A stretch of DNA of 64,000 nucleotides from Crocodylus rhombifer (Eukaryota; Chordata; Crocodylia; Crocodylidae). Position numbers and translations under genes: made by a program. The stretch covers positions 186,001 through 250,000 of the forward strand of contig JAVSML010001066.1 of NCBI GenBank assembly GCA_038503035.1. Direction: 5' to 3'. Positions 21,157 through 32,961 of the stretch are shown here, piece by piece (within the stretch, counting starts at the first letter, position 1; every line of letters begins with the position of its first letter). The notes under the pieces were generated by a model, which was given only the letters and a program-made list of their open reading frames with translations, had not been told where the DNA came from and ran no database searches.

Positions 21157-22271
21157 GCCTTTGTTCTCGGGTTCCAGCTCTAGCCCATTGTGGGCTCTGG
21201 GCCACTCAACTCCCAGGCATGCCTCTTGTGGGCATGGGAATTAAACATCACAGTCTTTGCTGTCAGATCCAGCCCTCTGACATGCCACAGTCTTCCCTCT
21301 GAATGTATATGGATGCCTGCCAAATAATCAACACCCTAGGGTTCAGGTCCCAGGAGCGCTCTGAGCTGGGTGCCTCTGCCATACCCCAGTGGCCTTCAAT
21401 CCACCCTTTACACCCACTCTGGTTTAAATGTAAATCAAAAGGACAAACACTGCTCTCAGAACAGCAAGAACACAAAACCCTGCCCTGTCAGGTTAATCAC
21501 ATCCTGCAGTTGCCAACACAAAGGTCAGAGGTACTTAATTTTCATGTATCCAGGTGTTGGGTCCCTCCATTCCTTTGCTGCACAGAATCTTCCTGGTATA
21601 GGCCACCTGGGCTAATTCTGCCTGGGAGATCTGCCTTCTCCATAGCCCAGCTATCTTTCTGGACCAGGCCCTGGGCCTTATGAGCCTCCTTTTGGGTTCC
21701 CTGACCTGCTTCTGCCCCAAGCCTGACAATTGCTACCCACACCTGGGGCTGGCAGGCATTTTACTAAAGGCTCCCTTTGTCAGTATGAGACTGTTCAGAG
21801 GAATAGGCTGGCCTTCAGTAATGGGGCAGGGACCTCATTACAATCATGTACAATTTCGCTGCAACTTGGGGCAGAGCTTGACACATTTGTGGTTCCATGC
21901 AGATTATCTTGTAAAAGAGCAAACAAAGCAGCACAGAACTTGTCTACTAATACCCCTTTTCTTACCCTCCCCGCAACATGAAGAATGAAATGAAAGAAGG
22001 AAAATGGCCTTTCCCTCTGCTTTATGATATAATAAAAGATTGCTTTTTAACAAAGACATGATCATTCCCTCACATTCCACCACCTGTTTCATGATACTAA
22101 GAAAAAGAGGGAAGAAACAGGATTTAGTCTGTGGGCAAACAGATGCAGAAATCAGCATGAAATGCAGCAATATAATGTGGTATTTGAAAAAAAACATAAA
22201 CTACAATTACAGTGGATAATATTAATCACTGTGGCTCCCAGAAGCAACACTGTACTTGGGGGATGTGTAAG

Positions 22272-22521
22272 GGGTTGCATCTACACATGCATTAGTGCAC
22301 TTTTCTTAATGCACATTAACTTTAGTACCTCCAATATAAGGTATTACATAAATCTTCATTAGGCTGTGGTATGCACAGTAGTGCAAGTGCACATTTTTTA
22401 GGTGACACAATACACAGTGACCTATTCTACTGCACATTAGTGTATTAGCATGGTTTTTTATGCACCTCTTTAATGTACAAGATAGGCTACTGTGCATTAA
22501 AGTGTACATGTAGATGCACCC
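22272..22521. mobile_element. 250-bp MITE with GGGTGCATCTACA ends
   Basis: The left end GGGTTGCATCTACACATGC and the right end GTACATGTAGATGCACCC are complementary. The interior carries TAATGCACATTAA and CACATTAGTG-like inverted words. The terminus resembles, but is distinct from, the GGGCATGTCTACAC family. Confidence 0.7.
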
Positions 22522-23465
22522 AGGGTTGTGTTACTTGTTACCCTTAAAACTGGTGCGTGATCTTGTGAAATTTCACATACTATTAATTTCCATGCACTTT
22601 GTGTTTTCAAAGTAGTTTTTGGTTGGGTTTTCTTTTTGCATTTTAATAGAAAATCCTTAAATTGGGTCCTGGTTTTTTCTTTGGTGCATGTGTTGCTGAC
22701 TGCTATGTCAGAAAAGCATTGTCTTTCTACACTAAATTTGGGACATAAGTAAATTCTGAATTAATCTGTTGCAGTGTCCTTTTTTCAAAATTTAGGGGCT
22801 TTTTTTAGCTATTGTTCATCATAGATGAATATTTATGTGCCAATAATTTTTTGGCATAAACTTTTTATGTACATTTCCACATAAATAGGCACATAAACAT
22901 TTGGATGCCAGTGCATGCATGAAACTTTCCCCATCAGGTAGAACTTCCTCCATCCAGAGCACTACTTCTCTTACAGATTTTATGCTACATTAGAGAAAGA
23001 TTTTATGTGCAGCTGCACATAACAGGGAAGGGTTTTATGTATAGTGGCTGAAGAAAAAAATATTCTGAGTCAGCAGCTGCATTTCTTTCCTGTTTTTTTT
23101 GTCTAACTCCTACCCTGATTGAATCAAGTCCCCAATCCTATTTATAATGCCCATAACTTAGGCATTAAAAATTCATAGGAAATTAATACACAAAAAGGAT
23201 TGCTGTGAAGCAGTTAGCAGTAGGTGATAAATGCACAGAAGCAAGAGCCTGAAAAATTAAGCCACCTAGCCATCTCTCCCATCTGCAGCCATACACCATT
23301 ACCACAACTACTATACAACAGAGACCATACACCACAATTATAATTCTTCTCTCCTAGAGGGCCTGGCTTTCCAGCATCACTAAACCCACCCCTCTCAAAA
23401 TAAAGTGCCACTACACCCAAAATGCAAAATTTAAAGGTCTTATATGGTATGCCTACTGTTTTTAT

Positions 23466-23792
23466 GCCAGTGTCTACACATGCAGGAGTTACAGAGCTGT
23501 AACTGTGTATGTGGACTGACTTGGGACTAACTTCAGTCCCACATCAGTCCGCACACACAGGGTTACTGCACAGTAAATCATCTACATGTGCCTTTCTGAT
23601 CATTAACTACTCAGGCATAAATTTCCTACTTGCATCATGCAGGTAGCAAATTTATGCCCAAGTCGGCATAAGTTGTCATAGTTACTGTGCAGTATGGGTG
23701 TGCACGTGTACCTGTACTGCACAGTAATTTTTGGTTACTGCACAGTAACCATGGTAACCACAGTAACTGTGTCAGCCAGTGTAGACATGCCC
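23466..23792. mobile_element. 327-bp MITE, GGGCATGTCTACAC family
   Basis: The left end GCCAGTGTCTACACATGC and the right end CAGTGTAGACATGCCC are complementary. The interior shares GGACTGACTTGGGACTAA and ACTGCACAGTAA with the copy at 6761-7101. No coding capacity. Confidence 0.75.
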
Positions 23793-24808
23793 ATACAGTA
23801 GTAACCTTAACTCATTTTTAATGTATGTTTATGTTTAATGTAATATATGTTGCATGTTTTGTATATCAGAGTAATGCTAAAAATGTGTGTAAAATACAGC
23901 AGCCAAATTTTGCCCACAAACAAGTACATACAGAGCTCTGATACATTTAAATAGGGGTTGCTCATATCATAGCTAAATTTGGTTTTATGGGTCAAATTTT
24001 TCAGAAATGCTCAACGTCCAGAATCTTCCACTGAGAACAACACCTAGATCTTCAACACTCCCCAGCAATCATCAGTGTTAATTGTTTTCAGTGGGAACTG
24101 AACACTTTGGCAATATATGTATGACATAGTTGATTTGAGGTAACAATGAAAGCCTTCACATTGGGATTTGACATTAATATGTTTTTATTTTACTTATAAA
24201 TGGTCCAGAAGTATTGAAGATGGAATGTCAACTAATGACACACGTTTGAGTCTTGTTACAAGTAGGGAAAATTTTGAGAAATCCTAGAACTAATTAAATT
24301 ACAGAATAAGATAAAAACTACACAATCAGGCAACACGATAAAAGACAAAATCTCATAAAAGAAAGCTAAAGGTAATCCATATTGGAAGAATAATTGAAAC
24401 TACTTATGCAAAAGAACTGTTTCTGAACTGGGTCCTGAACACATGTAGAAAAGCTTAAACTGTATTGTACCTTATCCCTTTGAGTAGCAGTGGTCCTAGA
24501 AAATGAAAAAAAAACAAAGAAACTCCTCCAATGATGTTATGGTATAATAAGAACCATATTCATATGGTTGGAGGGTGTGTGTCAATATGATAACAAAACC
24601 AAGTTTTTCATGTTATTAAAGATGTTTTTGTGAAGGTATTGACTATGCTGTTCAGATTATTTTCAGTTAAGACATCATTCATTACAAATTGTGCTGAGCT
24701 GGTTATAGTTTGGTTTCCCCTTTGTTTGAACCCGTGGAGAATGTTTGGAAATCCCCGTTGTGGTGTTTTTTTAATTTAACCTGCTGAGGTAGGTTTATAG
24801 CTACAAAG
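23793..24808. other. No gene or repeat recognised
   Basis: AT-rich unique DNA. Frames are short and broken on both strands. Confidence 0.5.
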
Positions 24809-25243
24809 TAGTGGTTCTCAACAATTTTAGACTCCAGGTATCCCCCCATAAATTTTCTGAATTTAGCAGCTCTCCATTTCAAAAACTAATATATTCATTA
24901 CATTGTGCAAAAAAATAAGACCGGAAACACATTTTTAAACTGGAAAAAAGTGAATAAGTATAATATTATAAAAAATATGACACAAGCCTGACAGTTCTTG
25001 TAAATTTGGGATTGAAAAATAATAGAGCAAGTCTTGTGCTGCAAAGAACTCAGAGAAATTACAACAGGTCAGAAAGTTTTTCATAGTATGGATTCCTGTT
25101 TGAATTCTCTGGATTTGTCTTGCGAATCATGTGTAGGTGTTTGCACACCTAACAGTGCTACTGTTGTGTGGCACCCTGTGGCATCCTTAAAAAGAGCTCA
25201 GAACAGTTCAGCTTGTGAAGGAACTCTGGTTGAGAGTCACTGC
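24809..25243. mobile_element. Non-autonomous hAT (CAGTGGTTCTCAAC type)
   Basis: The left end TAGTGGTTCTCAACA and the right end GTTGAGAGTCACTG are the two complementary ends of this common hAT group. The text behind the left end (TTTTAGACTCCAGGTATCCC) also fits. The 8-bp target duplication is not recognisable. Confidence 0.6.
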
Positions 25244-26029
25244 TGTAATGGCTGCTGAATAGCTTATGGAGGCAAGTATGAGTAAAGAAAATGGACTGAA
25301 AATTGTAATAAAAAAGGATTGTTCAGAACCTGAGAAAGAGAGAGAGAAGTAAAGGGGAAAAAAGTAATTGATTTTAAATTCTGAACTTTTCCTTATTTTT
25401 TTGTGTTCCTCCTCTTCCTTTCTGCTTTGTACAGCTGAATCAGCTAAACACTTGCTAATGATTTCAGCTGGGTTTTGCATGTATGAAATTGAAGCAAATT
25501 AGTAAGATTCCAAATAGGGTTAAACATGATTGTGAATTCTAAGGAAGAGGTGTCTAGTGAGACACATTCAACAAGACTTTTATTTTTGACAGAGGTACAA
25601 TATATTTCTTAGATAAAAGAGCAAAGCAGCTTAAGTTTTTAATGAATCTTGGAGTCGGAAATTGGGCACAGTTGGTATGAAAATGCTGCAGAGATTCAAA
25701 AAGATACAGTGCAATCTTGTGTTAAAACATGTTTTAAAATCCTTTGTGCTACTGCTGTTGGGTATCAAAGCTGCTTCTCCTGTTTGGCTTTTTGGCTAAA
25801 GTAAAGCTTTTCTTTTTCAGGGGCTGGAACCCTTTCTATCTCAAACGTAAGGTTAAATTATAGCTTAAAGGTGAAGAAAAAAGCAATTATTTTCAATTGT
25901 GATTCACTAATTTGCATTTTCTTCTTCATCTTTCCTTCTCTCACTGTCGTTTGGATCTTCCCATCTTTAGTATCTTTTTATTTTCATACTGTTTGCTTTC
26001 TTTACTGTTTTTGTTCTTTTATTTTCACC

Positions 26030-26262
26030 TTTCCCTTGACCATGCCCTTGACTCCCTGGTTTACCTATGGAAAGTTAAGGGGGTTTTTTGATGTTTCAGG
26101 TACTATTCCTGGTAGTTGTATGTGAAGGTTGCTCTCAGAGTTTTTAAGAATGGCTTAGAGAATACTTGTTTAAGTTGGTTTAGTAGACATGAGCCTGCCT
26201 TGAGCAGGCGGTTGCACTAGATGATCTCCTGAGGTCCCTTCCAGCCCTACTTTTCTACTCCC
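26030..26262 (+). repeat. CR1-tailed repeat, copy 1
   Basis: Shares its order of words with 46690-46925: TTAAGGGGGTTTTTTGATG / TTTCAGGTACTATTCCTGG, a TTGGTTTAG stretch, and then the CR1-like end CTAGATGATCTCCTGAGGTC. The CR1-type 3' end joined to an unrelated body could be a SINE that borrows the CR1 tail, or simply a LINE 3' UTR variant. Confidence 0.5.
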
Positions 26263-26917
26263 ATTTTACCATTCTCTTCTCTGTCTCTCTCTTTTCCCCA
26301 TGTAATTCCTTATCCCCCAAGGAGCGCATGCAATGGTGGGGAGACAGCCCCACTCCCCCCCGCCACCTCCTGGACAAACTGCTCCATCCCACTCCTGGCC
26401 TGAGTCTGGGCATGGGCCTCGTGGCTGTACATTCCCACCTGGGCCCCAAGACCCAGGCCCCCCTCACTACCCTGGCTGGGCAGCACCCCTAGACCTGCCC
26501 AACTCTCTCCCTCACTATGAGGGCCTTGATTTCCCCCTCCCTGACATACCTGTTGGGAGTTGCAGGAACCGCTCTCCACACTGCCTGGATGACACATGCT
26601 AGGCCTGTGCAAGTAGGCAGCTGTTCGAATTGGCTTTGGATCCAGCTGCTTCGGATGCCAGGGATCTGATCCAGAGCTCCAGTCCGGGTTTCTGCTTTGA
26701 TCTGGTTGAAGCGGCTCCAAAGCTTTGGAGTTGCCTTGGAGATCTGGCCGTAGGGTATAATGGGGAATCAATGAAATATCTATAACTTTGTTATTTTTTG
26801 TCTGATTTGGATGAAAGTTGCAGGGGTATACCCTCTGCTGAGAACATGAAGACTGCCACGCTTTAAGAAGATTGGTGTAGGGGTTTTGGGGAATTGTACC
26901 TCAAATTCTTCAGAAAG

Positions 26918-27564
26918 GGATCACATGGGCCAACAATGCGCGGTCATGGTTGGCAGGGCTAACCGGACCTTGTTGTGCATCCACAGGTGCATCAAGTAGG
27001 GCCAAGGAGGTGATCCTCCCCTTCTACGCAACACTGGTCAGGCTGCAGCTGGAGTACTGTGTCCAGTTCTGTCACCCCACTTCAGGAGGAATGTGGACAA
27101 CGTTGAGAGGGTCCAGAGGAGGGCCACCAGCATGATCCGGGGACAACAGGGCAGACCCTACAATGACAGACTGCAGGACCTGAACCTGTTCAGCCTTCAC
27201 AAGAGAAGGCTGAGGGGGGGACCTGGTGACCATCTATAAACTCACTGGGGGGGATCAGAAGGGTTTGTGAGAGATCTTGTTTCCCCTAGCACCCCCTGGT
27301 ATAACAAGGAATAACAGCCATAAGTTGTTGGAGAGTAGGTTTAGATTAGACATCTGTAAGAACTACTTCACAGTTAGGGCAGCCAGGATCTGGAACCAAC
27401 TTTCAAGGAAAGTGGTGCTGGCTTCTACCCTGGGGGTCTTTAAGAAGAGGCTTGATGCCTAACTGGCTGGAGTCATTTGAGCCCAGCTTTTCTCCTGCCC
27501 AGGCAGCGGGTTGGACTTGAAGATCTACAAGGTACCTTCCAACCCTACTTCTATGATTCTATGA
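26918..27564 (+). pseudogene. CR1 LINE fragment inserted in the palindromic hAT
   Basis: Encodes the CR1 C-terminal region: VGRANRTLLCIHRCIK, then EVILPFYATLVRLQLEYCVQ, then, after frameshifts, FRLDICKNYFTVRAARIWNQ and TLGVFKKRLDA. It ends in the CR1 3' UTR and the CTATGATTCTATGA tail. It breaks the left arm of the hAT between CAAATTCTTCAGAAA and GAAGACTCATGTC. It therefore arrived after the hAT. Confidence 0.9.
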
Positions 27565-27570
27565 AAGAAG

Positions 27571-28175
27571 ACTCATGTCATGTGTATGTGTTACACCACA
27601 GGGGGGTGAAAACTGAAAGGGTGGTAGCCCCTGGTGAAGCCACAAAGCATGCCAAGTGTCAAGAAGATCAGTGCAGTGGTTTGGGAGGAACTGCACCCCA
27701 AATTCTTGAAAACAAAACTCATGTCACGGGTACGTGTTACAACACAGGGGGGTGAAAACTGCAGTGGTGGTAGCCCCTGGGGAGGCTACAAGTCTTGCTA
27801 AGTTTCAAGAACATCAGTGCAGGGGTTTGGGGGGAACTGCACCTCAAGCTGCTGACAGGCAGAACTCGTGACATAGATGACCCTGTGTGTGTTAAGGTGC
27901 AGTGGCCTGAAAACTGCAGGGGAACTGGCCCCTGTTCAGGCCACAAAGCCTGCCAAGTTTCAAGGAGATAAGTGCAAGGGTTTGGGGAAAACTGCACCTC
28001 AAGCTGTGGACAAGCAAAACTCGTGATATGTGTGACACTGTGTGTTAAGGCACAGCGAGGTGAAAGCTGCAGGGATGATAGCCCCTGCTGTGGCCACAAA
28101 GGCCGCCAGCTGTTAAGGGGTAGGTGCAGGGCTTCTGGGTTCTGGAGCCCTGCACCCCTAGCTGCTGACAGGCAC
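27571..28175 (+). repeat. Tandem ~150-bp units of the hAT left arm
   Basis: Four units begin with an ACTC(A/G)TG word at 27571, 27717, 27864 and 28019 (spacings 146, 147 and 155 bp). Each contains GGTGAAAACTGCAG, GGCCACAAAGCCTGCCAAG and a GGAACTGCACCTCAA block. A fifth, earlier unit lies before the CR1 insertion (26815-26917). Open frames of up to about 146 codons on the minus strand come from this repetition. Confidence 0.85.
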
Positions 28176-28424
28176 ATGGGTGCTTGTACAACTGACTGTC
28201 TCTTTCTTGGGGAAGTTGATTGTCTGTATTGATTATTTCCTCTCCTTAGTGTGGGGTTTTGTAGGTATTAATTGTTGCAATTAGCTGGTTACATTAGCTA
28301 GCTACTGTGTATTGAGCTGGTCCCTAAGTGAATCATGATTGATTGGTAATTGGTAACACAGTAGCTTAGCAGCTAGGCCTGCAGTGGTTCCCCCCACCCC
28401 GGCCCCAAGACAGACACAGTTGCA

Positions 28425-28870
28425 CAAGCACCCATGTCATGAGTTTTGCCCATCAGCAGCCAGAGGTGCAGGGCCCCAGAACCCAGAAGCCCTGCACCTA
28501 TCTTCTCTACAGCTGGCAGGCTTCATGGCCACAGCAGGGGCTACCATCCCTTCAGCTTTCATCCTGCTGAGCCTTAACACACACAGTGTCACCCATGTCA
28601 TGAGTTTTGCTTGTCCGCAGCTTGAGGTGCAGTTTCCCCCAAACCCCTACACTTATCTCCTTGAAATTTGGCAGGCTTTGTGGCCTGAACAGGGACCACC
28701 ACCCCTGTGATTTTCACCCCCCTGTGGTGTAAAACGTACACATGACATGAGTTTTGCTTTCAAGAATTTGGGGTCCAGTTCCCCCCGAGCTGCTACACTG
28801 ATCTTCTTGAAACTTGGTAGACTTCATGCTCTCAGCAGAGGCTACCATTCCTGCAATTTCATCCAAATCA
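28425..28870 (-). repeat. Tandem ~150-bp units of the hAT right arm
   Basis: The same units as in the left arm in the opposite orientation, marked by CATGAGTTTTGC at about 28438, 28598 and 28746 (spacings about 160 and 148 bp). Three units here against five on the left, so one arm gained or lost copies. Confidence 0.85.
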
Positions 28871-29103
28871 GACAAAAAACAACAAAGTTATAGATATTTC
28901 ATTGATTCCCCATTATACCCTATGGCCAGATCTCTGAAGCAGCTCCAAAGCTTTTCCAAAGTGCTTTGGAAGCTCTGAATCACTTCAGAAAGCCTAACAA
29001 AGCCAGAACTTTGATCCGGGCATGCTGCTTCAGATGCTGAAGTGTCCAAAGTTTCTCCAGATCCAAAGCAGGGTCTGGAGTCTCGCACAGCCCTAACACG
29101 TGC

Positions 29104-30455
29104 ATGTGTATGAAATCACATGCACATGATGCCTCCTGCCTAATCGCTCTCTTCCTTCTCCCCGCAGCCCCCTGCAGGCTGGAACTCTGCCAGCCAGCAG
29201 GGGAAACCTTCTGTTTCCTTCATTTTTGTCCTTTAAAGGAGAAAAATACATGTTTTACCATGTTTTTCCATGGTGAACAGAAAACCTGGATCCCTGATCA
29301 TAAGGAAACTCAGGGATTGATCTAATTAAATGGTGTACTGAGGACAGATGTAATAGAATCTCCCAACTTTAGTTAGAAAGATGGTACTGATTATGTGTTA
29401 ATGAATAGTATGTCTGGGGAGGGGGAAGTATTATAGCTCATTAACCAGAATTATTTACTGATAGTAAAAATATCTAATTGTCCTTTCTTTGATCCTGATC
29501 AGGATGCTAATGTTACAAAAAGACTTATGAGGTTCTCTGTTACATATCTTTAGAGGACATATTTAGCAGTGCCTAATCTGCATAGGAAAGCACTTAAAAA
29601 TATTGGGCTGTATTACAGAAGTTAGTTTCAACAATCTTTAACAAGGCAGGCTAACAAAAGGAAATTACTCACAGCATGAGGTAACTATCTTCAGAAGAGC
29701 TCTTTTATATGTACATCTGAGAAATGAACAATCAAGGGTAACAAATGCTGATGGCCAGTTGTAAAAAAGACAAAAATTGAAGCATGAAGCTAAGAGATTC
29801 TGTCTTGTATGACTGTAATAAGACACGCTGATATCAAATTGGATTCATTTTTAATGACATACAATATACAGACTATAGCAAAAATAGTCATAACATGCTG
29901 ACTATTGTTGAAGTTTTAATAGCGGGGATCCAAAAACTTTAAAATTAGTTTGAGGTTTAAAGATGTCTTGACTTTAGCTGTGACTAGTCATATAACTGTT
30001 ACATGCCAAGATCTAGCCTCTCTGCATTTGCCATTTTTGTCATATTTTTCACTTTGCAGAATCAGTATTGTTGCAAACAACATTTCTTGTCTTTCTCTGA
30101 TTAGAAGTGCTGCTTTCTGGAAGATTGGCTCAGTAAAATACCAGTAAAATGGCAATCACATGAGTACTGATTCAGTCATTTATATATCTTTCAAAGATAA
30201 GAAATATCAAGGAGTGCATAAGAAAGGGAAGGAATGGGAAAGACAAAAATGTGAGTGCTTAAGAGAAAAAATAGAGCAAAGGCTAAAAATGGATATTTGG
30301 ATAAAGATAACATGGAAGTTAGTAGAGGCATGTATATGTGAGAGAGAGAGAGCTGAAAACAAGAAATAAAAGGATACATAGGACTGTGTAAAAGGCCTTC
30401 TCTTTCTTTTGCTACTAGTTCCCCACCTCCTTTCCTTTTTTCCCTTTCTATTTAG
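29104..30455. other. No gene or repeat recognised
   Basis: AT-rich unique DNA. A purine-rich stretch at 30200-30360 with overlapping frames on both strands shows no protein features. Confidence 0.5.
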
Positions 30456-30517
30456 AGAACTCTTACTATAAAAACTCAAGAGCATGGACTGAATACTCCC
30501 TCAGATTTCTTTTCTAT
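30456..30517 (+). other. Candidate 62-nt exon
   Basis: Preceded by a long polypyrimidine run and TTTCTATTTAG (an excellent acceptor, ending 30455) and followed by GTAAGTATTTT (an excellent donor at 30518). Two frames are open, one giving NSYYKNSRAWTEYSLRFLFY. No family recognised. A chance pair of splice signals in intronic DNA is quite possible. Confidence 0.22.
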
Positions 30518-30660
30518 GTAAGTATTTTGGCTTATTTTGAAGTAGTTGTCTAACTCCAAAACGGCTTTAATTTCAAGCAGAAAAGAAAGCTACATAGATG
30601 GTCTAATAGCTTCAGGCACATAACAAATCAAGCTGAAAGTTTTATATGTTTTTCTTGTAG

Positions 30661-30787
30661 ATTTGCTACAGCTATACAACAGTTCAGTTCCTGGATTCAC
30701 TTCCATCAGCTTTAAGTGTAATAACAAAAGCAAGTATATGATTCCTATTCTCAACACACTGGAAGTAAACTTTGCAGTCTTTGGCAA
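30661..30787 (+). other. Candidate 127-nt exon
   Basis: The acceptor TATGTTTTTCTTGTAG ends at 30660 and the donor GTAAGTATT starts at 30788. Both are close to consensus. One frame is open across the whole interval, giving 41 codons that include LYNSSVPGFTSISFKCNNKS, with two N-glycosylation sequons. It is separated from the preceding candidate by only 143 bp. Joining to that candidate in the phase that keeps both open is not possible without a stop near the end. I do not recognise the protein. Confidence 0.27.
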
Positions 30788-30921
30788 GTAAGTATTATTT
30801 ACTGTTGAATTTCTTAATATCTATCTTCTGTTACTTTATTTACAGTTACCATTGGTGGGGACACACTCAGCTTATAAGACTGTAAGCTTTACAGGGCAAG
30901 ACTAAGACACCAATTATTAAG

Positions 30922-31415
30922 GCTAAGTACAAACAGTCAAAAAGCCCAAGGCTGAATTGATTCAATTTTCGCAGGTTAGTCTAAGCTGCGTAGACTGAAC
31001 TGATAAGCAAGTAAACAGACATTTACTTTTGATTCTGGAAACTCAGCCACATGCCCGCAGTTGCCCAGGCCAGAAGCTGGGGGGCATTAGAGCATGTCTT
31101 TTTGCTTGACTGAAGTTAAGATAGCTTGGGCCAAGGGTAGCCTGCCCACCCTGTGAGGGTGTGTGTGTGGGGGATGTGCAAAGCATTCTGGGATGCTGGG
31201 GGACTGTGAGCTAAGATGAATCTGGAGGGGATCTGGGACAGAAGTTTAATAAACTGATTTAACCTAAATTAGTTCAGTCTAATGCTACATCCATCCAGGT
31301 TTATTTTAAACCAGCTTTGGCCATTTTGAAAGTGGTTCAAGTGCACTGAACTTCTGTTGTGTTACCAGTTGAAACCAGTTTCTGATCACTTATACCAGTT
31401 TATATATAACTTGTG
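30922..31415. mobile_element. TAGGGACAGA-family element, inverted copy
   Basis: Read on the minus strand it follows 20125-21156: AAACTGGTATAAGTGATCAG, AACCTGGATGGATG, and at its other end CAGCTTAGACTAACCTGCG and GGCTTTTTGACTGTTTGTAC. It lacks the GC-rich middle of the 20-kb copy, so that middle is probably a later insertion or a lost part here. Confidence 0.55.
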
Positions 31416-32497
31416 GTCCATGGACCAAATCCTCACAGCAACCTGAGTGGCAGGTCCTAGCATTTGGTAGATGAAGAGAGTTGTGCAGGGGACAGATGGC
31501 CCTTTCCTCAAGAGCAGAGAGAGGTAGTTAGCTGTGTTAGTCTGAACTCAGGCAGAAGGCAGGGTAGATTTGCAGGGTAGGTACAAATGCCTTCTGCCCT
31601 TTTTCAGGGGCCAGCCAGCAGAGGATACTTCTGCCTATCAGCTACAATAATGCTCTAGTGTTGCCTTTTGTCATAGGAACATGCACTGTAGGATCTGCAT
31701 GGTGGCAGCCCCTTTGGTGCTGGGTCTGTGCCTTGTATGCTGCTGTGCAAGACAGTCCCAACTAAGGGAGGCTTTGTAATACATGAGGAGAAAGGATGTT
31801 GCATCTCTATGGAACCTTTGCAAACCCTCCCCTCTCTGTGTGTAGTGTAGTGCCATCAGTTCTGTCTGCCATGATAGAGAAGGAGGCAGGATTTGCCTCT
31901 AAGTGGGAGAAAAAAGTGGAAAACGAAGTCCTGAGGCCATAACATGGAATACTCAGCCCATGGACACACATGTTTCTTTTTCTTTTTAAAACCATTAATT
32001 GAGGTGCCTCTACTGTTCATGGCTACAGAGTTATACCAAAGAAGAGAGGGAGCCTCTCAGAGGATTAAGTCCAAAGACACTTTGGGCTTTTATAAAATTT
32101 TGGGTTTGACCTATTTTCAAGCTAGAAATCAATAGGCAGCCTGTGAAAAATGTGGAGTAGTTTTAATGTGCTTATGAAAAGAAGCAACATTTTAGAAACA
32201 GATTAATAGATACTCCATATGAAACCAATTTTCTTACATCCTGGGAGCAACTTCCCAACCCTCTGAATAAGCTCAGGCCCAGTAATTTCAGCTGCACTAG
32301 ACCAGGAAGCAGAGTGAGTAATAATTATTAACTGTAGTAAATTTTCAGACAAGAGGTATAGCTGGCTCTAGAGTTCTGTTAGGTAAGTAACCCTAGATGT
32401 GCAGACTGGTCAGGTGATGATTTATTAAGGGTCACCCTGCCAGTGCCATGGCTTCTTTCTAGGAAAAAATAGGACACAGCAATGTGTAAAGTAGCCA
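31416..32497. other. No gene or repeat recognised
   Basis: Mixed unique DNA without convincing coding capacity or repeat family. Confidence 0.5.
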
Positions 32498-32961
32498 CAG
32501 GTTTTCCTTGCTTTATGTGGATTCTGTATGTGCAAATTTGCCCTTATGCAATGACTTATGCAACACCAAAAATTCCTTATATGCGAGGTAAATTCACTCT
32601 TATGTGATCTGTGTGGCAGAAGCCCGCAGTCAGCTGCTTTGTGCAGTGCATTGTGGGAATGACATGCACCAAAATATAGTCTCCTGTGCGGATCTGTGCA
32701 ACTCTTTCACTGTCTGTGACACATGCTTCTGTAGTTGCCATCCCCAGTGCCCTGTGCTTGTGTGCACTGTCTGCTCTTGGTGAGTACCAACATTGTCTTG
32801 TAAAAGTGTTAGAAATGGGTCTGGGGGTCAATACACTTGAGGTCTTGGAATGTATCCCTATTTGTTACATTGTAAAGTGGGTTCCCTTTATGCTAATTAT
32901 ATAAATGAGTTATGTGCCATTTTCCAGGAACGCATGTACAGCATAAAGCAAGGGAAACCTG
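32498..32961. mobile_element. Tigger/pogo-like non-autonomous element
   Basis: A 464-bp element whose left end CAGGTTTTCCTTGCTTTATG is the complement of the right end CATAAAGCAAGGGAAACCTG with few mismatches. The terminus pattern CAGG...CCTTGCTTTATG recalls Tigger elements (CAGGCATACCTCGTTTTATT), which duplicate TA. TA follows the right end (32962-32963) and CA precedes the left end, a decayed TA. The interior has no transposase. Confidence 0.6.

Larger units (their letters stand above)
26592..29103. mobile_element. Palindromic hAT element, Foldback-like, 2496 bp
   Basis: The element is 26600-29095. It starts TAGGCCTGTGCAAG and ends CTCGCACAGCCCTA (complement TAGGGCTGTGCGAG). The flanks ACACATGC (26592-26599) and ACACGTGC (29096-29103) match at 7 of 8. 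An 8-bp duplication with a TAGGG end is typical of the hAT superfamily. The whole element is a long inverted repeat: 26600-26917 answers 28740-29095, 27571-28175 answers 28425-28740, and CTAGCTACTGTGT / ACACAGTAGCTTAG pair near the centre (about 28300-28370). The arms are made of diverged tandem units of about 150 bp. A CR1 copy interrupts the left arm. No transposase is present. Confidence 0.82.

Noticed and set aside
27737..28177. 146-codon minus frame with repeated HSVTH/CPQLE-like phrases
   Set aside because: It is the translation of the ~150-bp tandem units in the hAT arm. The same phrases recur at 28384-28710 from the opposite arm.
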